A DNA stretch of 40,689 nt from an uncultured Collinsella sp. GTDB taxonomy: Bacteria > Actinomycetota > Coriobacteriia > Coriobacteriales > Coriobacteriaceae. Shown one piece after another: positions 23,684 through 31,058 of the stretch (positions are counted from its first letter, which is position 1; every line of letters starts with the position of its first letter). The notes below the pieces were generated by a model. That model was not told where the DNA came from. It did no database searches and saw only the letters and a list, made by a program, of their open reading frames with translations. Location: the NCBI GenBank assembly GCA_934654625.1, contig CAKUGM010000010.1:1-40689 (forward strand). Reading direction: 5' to 3'. Position numbers and translations under genes: made by a program.

Positions 23684-24946
23684 CTACTTCCTTTCCAAAC
23701 CGATCTTGCTGCCAAACAGACCATACCAGGCAACATACAGGAAGCCCGGGACCGCCACGAGCAGCGCGATGTTGACGCCAGCAGCGTCGGCGATAGCGCT
23801 CATGAGAAGCGGGATCAAAGCCGCGCCCACGATGGACATGACAAGCGCAGAAGAACCGGTCTTGACGGCAGAACCCTTAAAGCCGGTCAGCGTGAGCGAG
23901 AAGACCATGGGGTAGCCAATGGAGACGAAGAGGTACGAGACGATCATCGCGACAACGGACACCGGGCCCAGACCCAAAAACGCTACGAAGAACAGCACGG
24001 CAGAGGCGATCATGTAGATGCCCAACAACTTACCGGGCTCGACCTTTGCCATGATCGGGGTGGACACAAAACGTCCCACGGTAAAGAGCAGCGACAGGAT
24101 CGAGAGGTACGCCGCGGCGGTGCCGGCCGTCATGCCCGGCCACTGCTGCATGGCAAAGCTGGAGAACAGCGACATGCCGGCAACCTGCAAGCCGATGAAG
24201 ACGAACTCGGCAAGAACGCCCAGGACAAAATAGGGACGCTTGAGCATCGAGCCGATAGAGACCTTCTCGGCGTTGCCGTCTGCCTCCTCCTCGTCGCCAG
24301 GAGGCGTCGGGAGCTTGACGAAGACGAACACGGCAAGCACGATGGCAAGAACGACGGCGATGACGATGTACATGCCACGCATGCTCGAAAGAAACGCAAG
24401 CTTAGCCTCGACAAAGCCGGGATCGCCAGCAGCAACCGTGGAGCCCAGGAACTGAGAAAGGATGAGCGGGCCCACGATGTTACCCACGCCATTGAAGGAC
24501 TGGGCAAGGTTCAGGCGCATAGACTCGTGCTTCTCGTCACCCAGCTTGGTGATGTAGGGGTTGCAGTTGGTCTCCAAGGTAGAGGCGCCGGCTGCAATCA
24601 CGAACATGGCGAGAAGGAACATGCCGTAGGAAGCGACATTGGTGGCAGGCACCGTGATGAGCGAGCCCAGGACGAACAGGGCAAGGCCCATGATGACGCC
24701 GCCCTTGTAGCCAAACTTCTTTGCCACGATAGAGGCGGGAATGGCCATCACAAAGTACGCGCCGTAGTAGGCGACCTGAAGCAGGCTTGCCTCGGTGCCG
24801 GAAAGCGCGAGGTAGTTGGCCATCGGGCTGTTAAGGGCGTTGACCAGGTTCATGGTCAGGCCCCAGACGAAGAAGAGCGAGGTCACGAGGACGATTGCGA
24901 CGGTTGCGGCCGAGCCCTTGGACGAGTTCTTTTTGTTAGCAGTCAT
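23684..24946 (-). CDS. fucP: L-fucose permease FucP-like MFS transporter
   Basis: A 420-residue membrane protein with about 12 hydrophobic segments, from the FHS family of sugar:proton symporters. Family marks are FFVWGLTMNLVNALNSPM in TM1, the ETNCNPYITKLG block and RLNLAQSFNGVGNIVGP. It brings L-fucose (or a related 6-deoxysugar) into the cell with protons. A charged cytoplasmic loop (PGDEEEADGNAEK) divides the two halves, as usual. AAGAAGG precedes the ATG at 24946. It lies 30 bases after the dehydrogenase and five before the lactonase. Confidence 0.93.
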   Translation of the reverse strand: MTANKKNSSKGSAATVAIVLVTSLFFVWGLTMNLVNALNSPMANYLALSGTEASLLQVAYYGAYFVMAIPASIVAKKFGYKGGVIMGLALFVLGSLITVPATNVASYGMFLLAMFVIAAGASTLETNCNPYITKLGDEKHESMRLNLAQSFNGVGNIVGPLILSQFLGSTVAAGDPGFVEAKLAFLSSMRGMYIVIAVVLAIVLAVFVFVKLPTPPGDEEEADGNAEKVSIGSMLKRPYFVLGVLAEFVFIGLQVAGMSLFSSFAMQQWPGMTAGTAAAYLSILSLLFTVGRFVSTPIMAKVEPGKLLGIYMIASAVLFFVAFLGLGPVSVVAMIVSYLFVSIGYPMVFSLTLTGFKGSAVKTGSSALVMSIVGAALIPLLMSAIADAAGVNIALLVAVPGFLYVAWYGLFGSKIGLERK

Positions 24947-24976
24947 AAACTAGCCTTCTTTTATAGAAGCCATGCG

Positions 24977-25768
24977 TTAGTCCAAAGCGCGATCGAGGTT
25001 GACGTAGCCGCCGTCGACGTTGCACCACTGGCCGGTGGTGTGGCTTGCACGGTCGGAAAGCAGGAAGCACGTGGTGTCGGCGATCTCCTCGACAGAGGTC
25101 ATGCGATGCTCCAGAGGGATGCGGTCGGTGATGAGGGACAGACGCTTCTGCTGGGCCTCCTCGTCACCGAAGGTCTTGATCCAGTTGGCGTACAGCGGGG
25201 TCCAAGCCTCGGCAACGACGATGGCGTTGACGCGGACGGAATCGTGCACGAGAGCAGCAGCCCACTCGCGGGTAAGACCGAGGATGGCGCCCTTGGCGGC
25301 AGCGTAAGCGGTCGTCTTGCCCTGGCCGGTGAGGGCGACCTTGGAGGCGATGTTCACGATCGAGCCCTTGCTCTCCTTGAGGTAAGGGCAGCAGCAGTGA
25401 ACGAGCTCGAAGTAGTGCGTGAGGTTGCCATGGAGGGACTTCTCGAAGTCGCGCCACTCGAGGGTCTCGAGCTCCAGGTTGTCGTTGCGGCCGGCGTTGT
25501 TGACCACGCCGTCGATGTGACCGTACTTCTTGTAGACCTCCTCGACGATCGGTGCGATGGCGTCGGTGTCGTTAAGGTCGATGTAGTACATCTCAAACGT
25601 CTTGGTGATCTCGGAGATCTCGGCGCGGAACTCGTCCTCGACACCGTCCTTACGGTTCAGAACCACAGGAACAGCGCCCTCGCGAGCGAGCTGCAGAGCG
25701 ATGCCCTTGCCGATGCCCTTAAAACCGCCGGTGACGAAAACTACCTTGCCCTCGAGATGCAGATCCAT
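24977..25768 (-). CDS. short-chain dehydrogenase, probable L-fucose dehydrogenase
   Basis: A 263-residue classical SDR. It shows the cofactor motif TGGFKGIGKG, NNAG at about residues 85-90, and the catalytic Ser in NIASKVALTG with AYAAAKG (Tyr, Lys). In this cluster it should oxidise the anomeric carbon of L-fucose to L-fuconolactone with NAD(P)+, equivalent to FucX (Cj0485). The alternative of 2-keto-3-deoxy-L-fuconate dehydrogenase is less likely because an aldolase is present. The start at 25768 has the perfect site AAGGAGG; the frame extends 31 codons further upstream without support. Confidence 0.87.
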   Translation of the reverse strand: MDLHLEGKVVFVTGGFKGIGKGIALQLAREGAVPVVLNRKDGVEDEFRAEISEITKTFEMYYIDLNDTDAIAPIVEEVYKKYGHIDGVVNNAGRNDNLELETLEWRDFEKSLHGNLTHYFELVHCCCPYLKESKGSIVNIASKVALTGQGKTTAYAAAKGAILGLTREWAAALVHDSVRVNAIVVAEAWTPLYANWIKTFGDEEAQQKRLSLITDRIPLEHRMTSVEEIADTTCFLLSDRASHTTGQWCNVDGGYVNLDRALD

Positions 25769-25882
25769 TTCAAAAACCTCCTTGTTGCGCCGCCTCTTGC
25801 AGCACACACGTTGCGCATCGGCTGCCACCGACGCATTGGAACCAAACGAATATCTGACCACGCAGCTAGCCTGCGATATGTC

Positions 25883-27394
25883 CTACATGTAATTGCAGAG
25901 ATGCGGAAGCGCCGTCTCGGTGTAGCCAAGGGCCTCAGCACACGTCGGCTCGCCGTTGCACACGCGGATGATCTGGTCGATCAGCTGGTCGCGCAGTTCT
26001 TCCATAGTCTCCGGACCGTAAATGGTGGCTTGCGCATCGAAGTCGATGTTGTCGGCCATGGTCTTTGCCGTGCGACCGTTTGCGGTCAGGCGCAGCACTG
26101 GGGCGATGGCGTTGCCCGTAGGCGTGCCCAAGCCGGTCGAGAAGACCACGAGCTGGCAGCCGCCGGCGATGATGCCGCCCACCGAAGAGGGGTCGTTGCC
26201 CGGGGTGTCCATGACAACAAGGCCCTTGTGCGCTTCGAGCGGCGCGGCATACGGGTACACCGCGTTGATCGTGCTGTGGCCCGCCTTATGGATGCAGCCG
26301 AGGGACTTCTCTTCGAGCGTGGTAAGGCCACCGGCCATGTTGCCGGGGCTCGGGTTGCCCTCGCGCATCTCGGCGCCGAACTTCTGGACGTACGCTTCAT
26401 AGTCGTAAACGATCTTGAGCAGCTGGTCGCCGATCTCCTTGGTGGCAGCGCGACGTGCCAAGATGTGCTCGCCGCCAAACAGCTCGGGAGTCTCGCACAA
26501 AACCGTAGTTGCGCCCTGGGAGACCATCCAGTCCGAAACCTCGCCGATCAAGGGATTGGAGCCAAGGCCGCTCGAGGTGTCGGAGCCGCCGCAGTTGGTG
26601 CCAAAGATGAGCTCATCGATACCGCACTCGGTGCGCATCTCCAGCGAAGCCTCGCGCACGAGCTTGCGCGCGAGCCTCGTGCCCTCTTCGACAGCCTTGA
26701 TGGAGCCGCCCACCTGCTGAATGATAAGCGTCTCGATGTGCTTGTCGGTGCGCTTGCGAATCGCGTCGACAACAAGATCGTTTTGGCATCCTTCGCAGCC
26801 GAGCGATACGGCCAAGACGGAATGGATGTTGGGGTTGGCCGCAAGACCGGCCAAGGTGTCCACGGTCAGCTGCTGGTCGGCGTCGACCTGGGAGCAACCG
26901 TTTTGGTTATGGAAGGTGACGCATCCCTCGACCGCACGGGCGATGCGCTCGGTCGTGTCGGAGGCGCAGATGCTCGTGGGGAGAATCAATACGTGGTTGC
27001 GGATGCCCACGCGGCCATCGCTGCGGCGGTAGCCCATGAAGGTGCGGGTGCACATCGCGGCAGCGGCGGGCTGCACGGCCTCGCTCTTCACGCTCGCGTC
27101 CACGTTGAGCGCGTCTTTCATCGCGTCGGTGCTTGCACAGTTGTGCGTGTGCACGTGGTCGCCCGCTTTGATATCGCACGTTGCCTGGCCGATGAACTCA
27201 CCGTATTTGACAACAGCCTCGCCAGCCTTGATATCCTGGCGAGCCACCTTGTGGAACAGGGGAACATCCTGATTGGCAACCAAGTGCCCGCTCTCTCCTC
27301 CGGGCAGGGCATAGGTCACTTCGTCGCCGGCATGAAGCGGATAGATGGCCACAACCACGTTATCGCGGTCGTCGATGATTACGCCATTCCTCAT
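25883..27394 (-). CDS. UxaA-family dehydratase, probable L-fuconate dehydratase
   Basis: A 503-residue protein joining both halves of the UxaA (altronate dehydratase) family. The N-terminal SAF domain (about 1-100) has GDHVHTHNCA. The large C-terminal domain begins with FMGYRRSDGRVGIRNHVLILPT and carries GCSQVD, SLGCEGCQ, GTNCGGSDTSSG and GNMAGGLTTLEEKSLGC. These Cys/His residues suit an iron-dependent dehydratase. It should dehydrate L-fuconate to 2-keto-3-deoxy-L-fuconate. In Campylobacter jejuni the two halves are separate genes (cj0482, cj0483); here they are one. It is the first gene of the operon, with GAGAAAGG upstream of the ATG at 27394. Confidence 0.88.
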   Translation of the reverse strand: MRNGVIIDDRDNVVVAIYPLHAGDEVTYALPGGESGHLVANQDVPLFHKVARQDIKAGEAVVKYGEFIGQATCDIKAGDHVHTHNCASTDAMKDALNVDASVKSEAVQPAAAAMCTRTFMGYRRSDGRVGIRNHVLILPTSICASDTTERIARAVEGCVTFHNQNGCSQVDADQQLTVDTLAGLAANPNIHSVLAVSLGCEGCQNDLVVDAIRKRTDKHIETLIIQQVGGSIKAVEEGTRLARKLVREASLEMRTECGIDELIFGTNCGGSDTSSGLGSNPLIGEVSDWMVSQGATTVLCETPELFGGEHILARRAATKEIGDQLLKIVYDYEAYVQKFGAEMREGNPSPGNMAGGLTTLEEKSLGCIHKAGHSTINAVYPYAAPLEAHKGLVVMDTPGNDPSSVGGIIAGGCQLVVFSTGLGTPTGNAIAPVLRLTANGRTAKTMADNIDFDAQATIYGPETMEELRDQLIDQIIRVCNGEPTCAEALGYTETALPHLCNYM

Positions 27395-27806
27395 TGGCTG
27401 CCTTTCTCTCGTTAGATCAGAATCGTCCAACATCGTAGTGCATCCCCTTGATGCCCCACGCACAGCGGCTTGTATGCGTTGTTCGTATATCGGAACCATA
27501 GTTCTAATCTCGAACTGTTTTTATCCTAAAAAGAATCTACCCTTTCTTTTGTGTCCTTGCACAGACGGTAGATAATCCTCCGCGAACGGTAGTCCCATAT
27601 ACGAACGCCTTGTGGAGTTTATTGAATTAGCCAAGCTAGATGACTCTTTTTTTATCATGCTTTCTTTGGCGATCGCCGCATGCTAAACACGTGACGGCTC
27701 CACCGTTTATCCATGTATCCTGCATTGCGATATTGATTCGTAATTACGAACAACTACACTAGTTTTGGCCATGCGCACAGCAGACCGTAACCATGAAAGA
27801 GTAACT
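27395..27806. promoter_or_regulatory. divergent control region of the fucose operon and its IclR regulator
   Basis: About 410 bases without a gene. Four GTTC/GAAC-type dyads are visible. They are GTTCGTATATCGGAAC (27481-27496), GTTCTAATCTCGAAC (27501-27515), the partial site ATATACGAAC (27597-27606) and TTCGTAATTACGAA (27737-27750). Their similarity suggests one regulator, most simply the adjacent IclR protein. The operon promoter itself cannot be placed with confidence. Confidence 0.65.
27733..27760 (+). promoter_or_regulatory. iclR promoter overlapped by a palindromic operator
   Basis: TTGATT (27733-27738) and TACACT (27755-27760) are separated by 16 bases and form a fair -35/-10 pair. The perfect 14-bp palindrome TTCGTAATTACGAA occupies 27737-27750, exactly between them. 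This predicts autorepression by a protein recognising GTTCGTA half-sites. Confidence 0.6.
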
Positions 27807-28568
27807 ATGCCCACAAATACCGCCGATGCCCCGCATCGTTCCACCCAACGTGTTCTTCGTATCCTCGAGGTCCTCTCGCGCACCGACGAAGGACTCACCA
27901 TGGCCGAGATCTGCCGCACGCTCCAGGCGCCCAAAAGCAGTCTCTTCCCCATCATCCACACCATGGCCGAGGAAGGCTATATCTCTTACGACGAGACCAC
28001 GAACCACTATCGCATCGGGTTCAAAACGTACCTTGCCGGCAAGGCTTACGTGCGCGGCCAGGATGCCGTGAGCGTTCTTGCGGCCCAGCTGCAGCGCATC
28101 GTCTATGCCAGCGGCGAAACGTGCCAGGCAGGTATCCTTTCGGGCGACAAGGTACTCTATATTGCAAAAGTCGACTCGCCGCAGCCTGTACGCCTTTTCT
28201 CCGACATCGGGCGTGCGCTGCCCATTTATTGCACGGCTATCGGAAAGGCGCTCGTGTGCGAACGCGAACACGACGAGCTGCACACGTTGCTGGGCGACGA
28301 TTTCCAGCCCTATACGTCCCGCACGTATCGCACATTCGAAGGTCTGTGGGAGGAGCTGCAGATCGTTCGCGAAGAGGGCATCGCGCATGATCGCGGCGAG
28401 ATGACCGATTCCATCGAGTGCATCGCCGCGCCCATCCATGTGGATGGCAAGATTCAATACGGCATCGGCATCTCTGTGCCCTCGTACCGCCTGACCGTCG
28501 AGAAGACCGCCGAGTTCACCAAGCTTCTCAAAGAGGCAACCGCCTACCTCGAAACGGTCCTCTCCTAG
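27807..28568 (+). CDS. IclR-family regulator of the fucose operon
   Basis: A 253-residue regulator. The N-terminal winged helix (STQRVLRILEVLSRTDEGLTMAEICRTLQAPKSSLFPIIHTM) is followed by the IclR effector domain (GETCQAGILSGDKVLYIAKVDSP, LPIYCTAIGKALV, YTSRTYRT, SIECIAAPI). It is divergent from the UxaA-led operon, as Cj0480c is at the Campylobacter fucose locus. The ligand is probably fucose or a pathway acid. The start at 27807 is chosen because AAAGAG is close and the helix-turn-helix begins about 20 residues in; an ATG at 27771 is an alternative. Confidence 0.9.
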   Translation: MPTNTADAPHRSTQRVLRILEVLSRTDEGLTMAEICRTLQAPKSSLFPIIHTMAEEGYISYDETTNHYRIGFKTYLAGKAYVRGQDAVSVLAAQLQRIVYASGETCQAGILSGDKVLYIAKVDSPQPVRLFSDIGRALPIYCTAIGKALVCEREHDELHTLLGDDFQPYTSRTYRTFEGLWEELQIVREEGIAHDRGEMTDSIECIAAPIHVDGKIQYGIGISVPSYRLTVEKTAEFTKLLKEATAYLETVLS

Positions 28569-28577
28569 CCCTCCCGC

Positions 28578-28712
28578 GTGACACCAAGTCGACAGCTTTA
28601 TTTTGTCACATTATGTGAAGATGCAGGTCAAGGCCGCTGCCGGCCCTGGTCTGCATCCTTTTCTCATCCCGCAATGTGACAAAAAGTCGACAGGTTTATT
28701 TTGTCACATTTT
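28578..28712 (+). repeat. 133-bp composite repeat, copy 1
   Basis: Three parts are seen. Unit a (28578-28612) begins GTGACACCAAGTCGACAGC. A 60-base middle contains a long hairpin, GATGCAG...CTGCATC (28620-28657), with GGCCG/CGGCC at its tip. Unit b (28673-28710) has perfect 12-bp inverted ends AATGTGACAAAA/TTTTGTCACATT around AGTCGACAGGTTTA. The same 35+60+38 layout recurs inverted at 30156-30288. It fills the space between the IclR gene and the NRAMP gene stop. Confidence 0.88.
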
Positions 28713-28739
28713 CATATGCGCTCCACATCTGCCAAAACC

Positions 28740-30029
28740 TCACACCCCCAGTAAGAGCACGAGATTGAGCGCCGTGACAATAAGCCCAATGGCCACAAGC
28801 ACGGCCTTGAGTGGCCTACTGTTTGCGTACTTCCCCATCACCTGCGAAGAGCTTGTAAGCCATATCTGCATGAAAATCGTGAGAGGCAACTGGAGCGACA
28901 GCAGTGCCTGGCTCCATACAAGACCCTGAAAGGCATCTTGAACGAAGAAGATGGACGCTAGCGCCAAAATAAACGTAGCCACGATGCCGATCGAGCTATG
29001 ACGGTCGCGCACGTCGTAGGGCTCCCCCGCAAGCCCTGCCGATATGGTGCCGGCCGCCATCCCCGCGGTAACGGACGAGGATACGCCAGCAAAGAGCAGC
29101 GCGAGCGCGAAAACGGTCGAAGCAGCACCGCCGAGCATGGGTTCGAGCGTGCTTGCCGCTTGGGCAAGGTCGGTCACCGGCGTCCTCACATTCCAAAAGA
29201 CCGATGCCGCCAGCAGCACCATAGCGCTGTTGATGGCCCATCCAACCACCATGGAAAAAAGCGTGTCGACAAACTCGTTCCTCAAACGTTCGGCAATCGC
29301 GCTCTCTCCCTCTCTGTCGATGCGCTGACTCTGGATTACCTCCGAGTGCAAAAAGAGGTTATGCGGCATCACAACAGCGCCCAAAACCGACACGATGATG
29401 GATGAGGAACCCAAAGGGATCGAGGGCGCAACCGAGCCCACTACAGCACTCGCCCAATCCACGCGCACGAGAGCAATCTCGAATAAAAATGAGAGCCCGA
29501 TAAGCGAGACAAAGCCGATGATCCAGCGCTCGACCCGCGTGTACGAATTGGTGAGCAGCATCACGAGCGACACTGCAGCAACAACGGCAGCACCCACTCG
29601 CAAGGGCAGACCGAAGAGCATCTGCAGGGCGATGGCTCCGCCGAGTATCTCGGCCATCGCCGTTGCCACCGACGCAGCAAGGGCTGTGAGCAGCACGAAC
29701 CTTGAAAGTGGACGTGGCATATGCCGGGTGGCCGACTCCGCCAAGCACTCGCCCGTCACGATTCCCAGATGTGCGGCGTTATGCTGCAGCACGATGAGCA
29801 TGATGGTCGATAATGCCACGACCCATAGAAGACTATAGCCAAATTGAGAACCGGCAGCCATGTTTGATGCCCAATTTCCGGGGTCGATAAAACCAACGGT
29901 AACCAGCAGACCGGGGCCGATAGATCGCAATATATCGAGCCCTCCGGTGTGCCCGGTATGGCGCGATCCGAACAGGCACCGATGCAATCGGCGGCATTTA
30001 TTTGAGTTTGACGAAGTCGTTTGGTTCAT
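28740..30029 (-). CDS. mntH: NRAMP-family metal ion transporter, MntH-like
   Basis: A 429-residue membrane protein with about 11 hydrophobic helices. TM1 carries GFIDPGNWASNMAAGSQFGY (DPGN metal motif) and TM6 carries GAVVMPHNLFLHSEV (MPHN motif). These are the residues that bind Mn2+ or Fe2+ in proton-coupled NRAMP transporters. GAGGA precedes the ATG. It is transcribed alone from a good promoter whose -10 is covered by a dyad, and it is bracketed by two inverted composite repeats. Manganese is the likeliest substrate, but iron cannot be excluded. Confidence 0.92.
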   Translation of the reverse strand: MNQTTSSNSNKCRRLHRCLFGSRHTGHTGGLDILRSIGPGLLVTVGFIDPGNWASNMAAGSQFGYSLLWVVALSTIMLIVLQHNAAHLGIVTGECLAESATRHMPRPLSRFVLLTALAASVATAMAEILGGAIALQMLFGLPLRVGAAVVAAVSLVMLLTNSYTRVERWIIGFVSLIGLSFLFEIALVRVDWASAVVGSVAPSIPLGSSSIIVSVLGAVVMPHNLFLHSEVIQSQRIDREGESAIAERLRNEFVDTLFSMVVGWAINSAMVLLAASVFWNVRTPVTDLAQAASTLEPMLGGAASTVFALALLFAGVSSSVTAGMAAGTISAGLAGEPYDVRDRHSSIGIVATFILALASIFFVQDAFQGLVWSQALLSLQLPLTIFMQIWLTSSSQVMGKYANSRPLKAVLVAIGLIVTALNLVLLLGV

Positions 30030-30049
30030 GGGTCCTCGCTTACTTGTTA

Positions 30050-30088
30050 GCTATGGTTAACTTATAGCGATGGACCCGTTGTTGTCAA
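30050..30088 (-). promoter_or_regulatory. NRAMP promoter with overlapping operator
   Basis: On the minus strand TTGACA (30083-30088) and TATAAG (30061-30066) are spaced by 16 bases. The dyad GCTAT-N9-ATAGC (30050-30068) covers the -10 and contains a central GTTAAC. The position fits metal-dependent repression by an MntR/DtxR-type protein, whose gene is not in this window. Confidence 0.65.
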
Positions 30089-30153
30089 GTCATATCAATG
30101 GGCGTCGATCATCCCTGCACCCGCATGATTCCTATAAATGTGGAGGAGATGTG

Positions 30154-30289
30154 AAAATGTGACAAAATAAACCTGTCGATTTTTTGTCACATTGGGGGGC
30201 GAGATAGGAAAGCAGGTCGGGGCCAGTGTGGGCTCCGACCTGCGGATTCTCGAAATGTGACAAAATAAAGCTGTCGTTATGGTGTCAGC
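30154..30289 (-). repeat. 133-bp composite repeat, copy 2 (inverted)
   Basis: Read on the minus strand it has the same order as copy 1: unit a (30288-30254), a 60-base middle with hairpin GCAGGTCGG/CCGACCTGC (30212-30243, extendable to 13 bp), then unit b (30193-30156). The b unit keeps perfect 12-bp inverted ends and differs from copy 1 by one core base. The hairpin sequence differs from copy 1 yet still pairs. Confidence 0.88.
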
Positions 30290-30308
30290 ACCCCCTGTCA
30301 CGGGGTGT

Positions 30309-31055
30309 TTAGGGGAGCGGGGTAAGGATGCCCGTGTTTTGCATGGCATCGGCGTCGCTCATGCGGCCGAGGAGGATCGCCGTCACCGGGCGCAGATCCT
30401 CGGGCACCGTCACCTTAAGGTTGTCGCGCGGGCTGTCGACGCACAGCACGCGGCCACCCATGCGCTCCACGAGCGATGAATCGTCGGTGCCCACAAAGCC
30501 ATCAGCCAGGGCCGCGGCGTGTGCACGGCGCATCGTCTCGAGTGCAAAGATCTGCGGCGTCTGCGCGGCCCAATAGCGGCTGCGCGGGGGCGTCTCTACA
30601 ATACGATTGCCATCAACCACCTTGAGCGTGTCGATAGCCGCCTGCCCGCACACCACGCCGTCGATACCCGACTCGCAGCGCAGCGAACAGATAGCGCGAT
30701 CGATGACCTCCGCCGTGATAAGCGGACGCGCCGCATCGTGAATGGCCACGTACTCGTAACCCTCAGGCACAGCCTCCACGCCGGAGCGCGTGGAATCCTG
30801 ACGCGTCTTGCCCGCCTCGGCAAAAGTGATGGGCGTGGCAAAGTTGTAAGGCTCAATCGCCTGGCGACGCATCTCGTCCATCTTTTCGGCCGGGCACACC
30901 ACCACGATGTGGCTCACGAACGCCGAGCGATCAAATGCCCTGATAGACCAGGTCATCAGCGGCTTTCCGGCGACGTTTACCAACTGCTTGCCACCAGGGT
31001 TTCCAAAGCGAGCTCCGCAGCCACCGGCCACGACCACCGCGCACACCGAACTCAT
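30309..31055 (-). CDS. ispD: 2-C-methyl-D-erythritol 4-phosphate cytidylyltransferase
   Basis: A 248-residue enzyme of the MEP isoprenoid pathway. It joins CTP and MEP to give CDP-ME. The nucleotide-binding start VCAVVVAGGCGARFGNPGGKQ is typical. GKTRQDSTRSGVEAV, IHDAARPLIT, AAQTPQIF, TDDSSLVE and GSP-like DSPRDNLKVTVPEDL complete the family pattern. It begins three bases after the disA stop with GGGAGGG inside the end of disA, so the two are coupled. A small CACCCC/GGGGTG dyad follows the stop but lacks a T run. Confidence 0.95.
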   Translation of the reverse strand: MSSVCAVVVAGGCGARFGNPGGKQLVNVAGKPLMTWSIRAFDRSAFVSHIVVVCPAEKMDEMRRQAIEPYNFATPITFAEAGKTRQDSTRSGVEAVPEGYEYVAIHDAARPLITAEVIDRAICSLRCESGIDGVVCGQAAIDTLKVVDGNRIVETPPRSRYWAAQTPQIFALETMRRAHAAALADGFVGTDDSSLVERMGGRVLCVDSPRDNLKVTVPEDLRPVTAILLGRMSDADAMQNTGILTPLP

Positions 31056-31058
31056 TTT

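Noticed and set aside
24527..27415. A 962-codon plus-strand frame across the fucose operon
   Set aside because: It is antisense to three genes with clear families (FucP, SDR, UxaA). It is open only because of codon bias in a high-GC genome.
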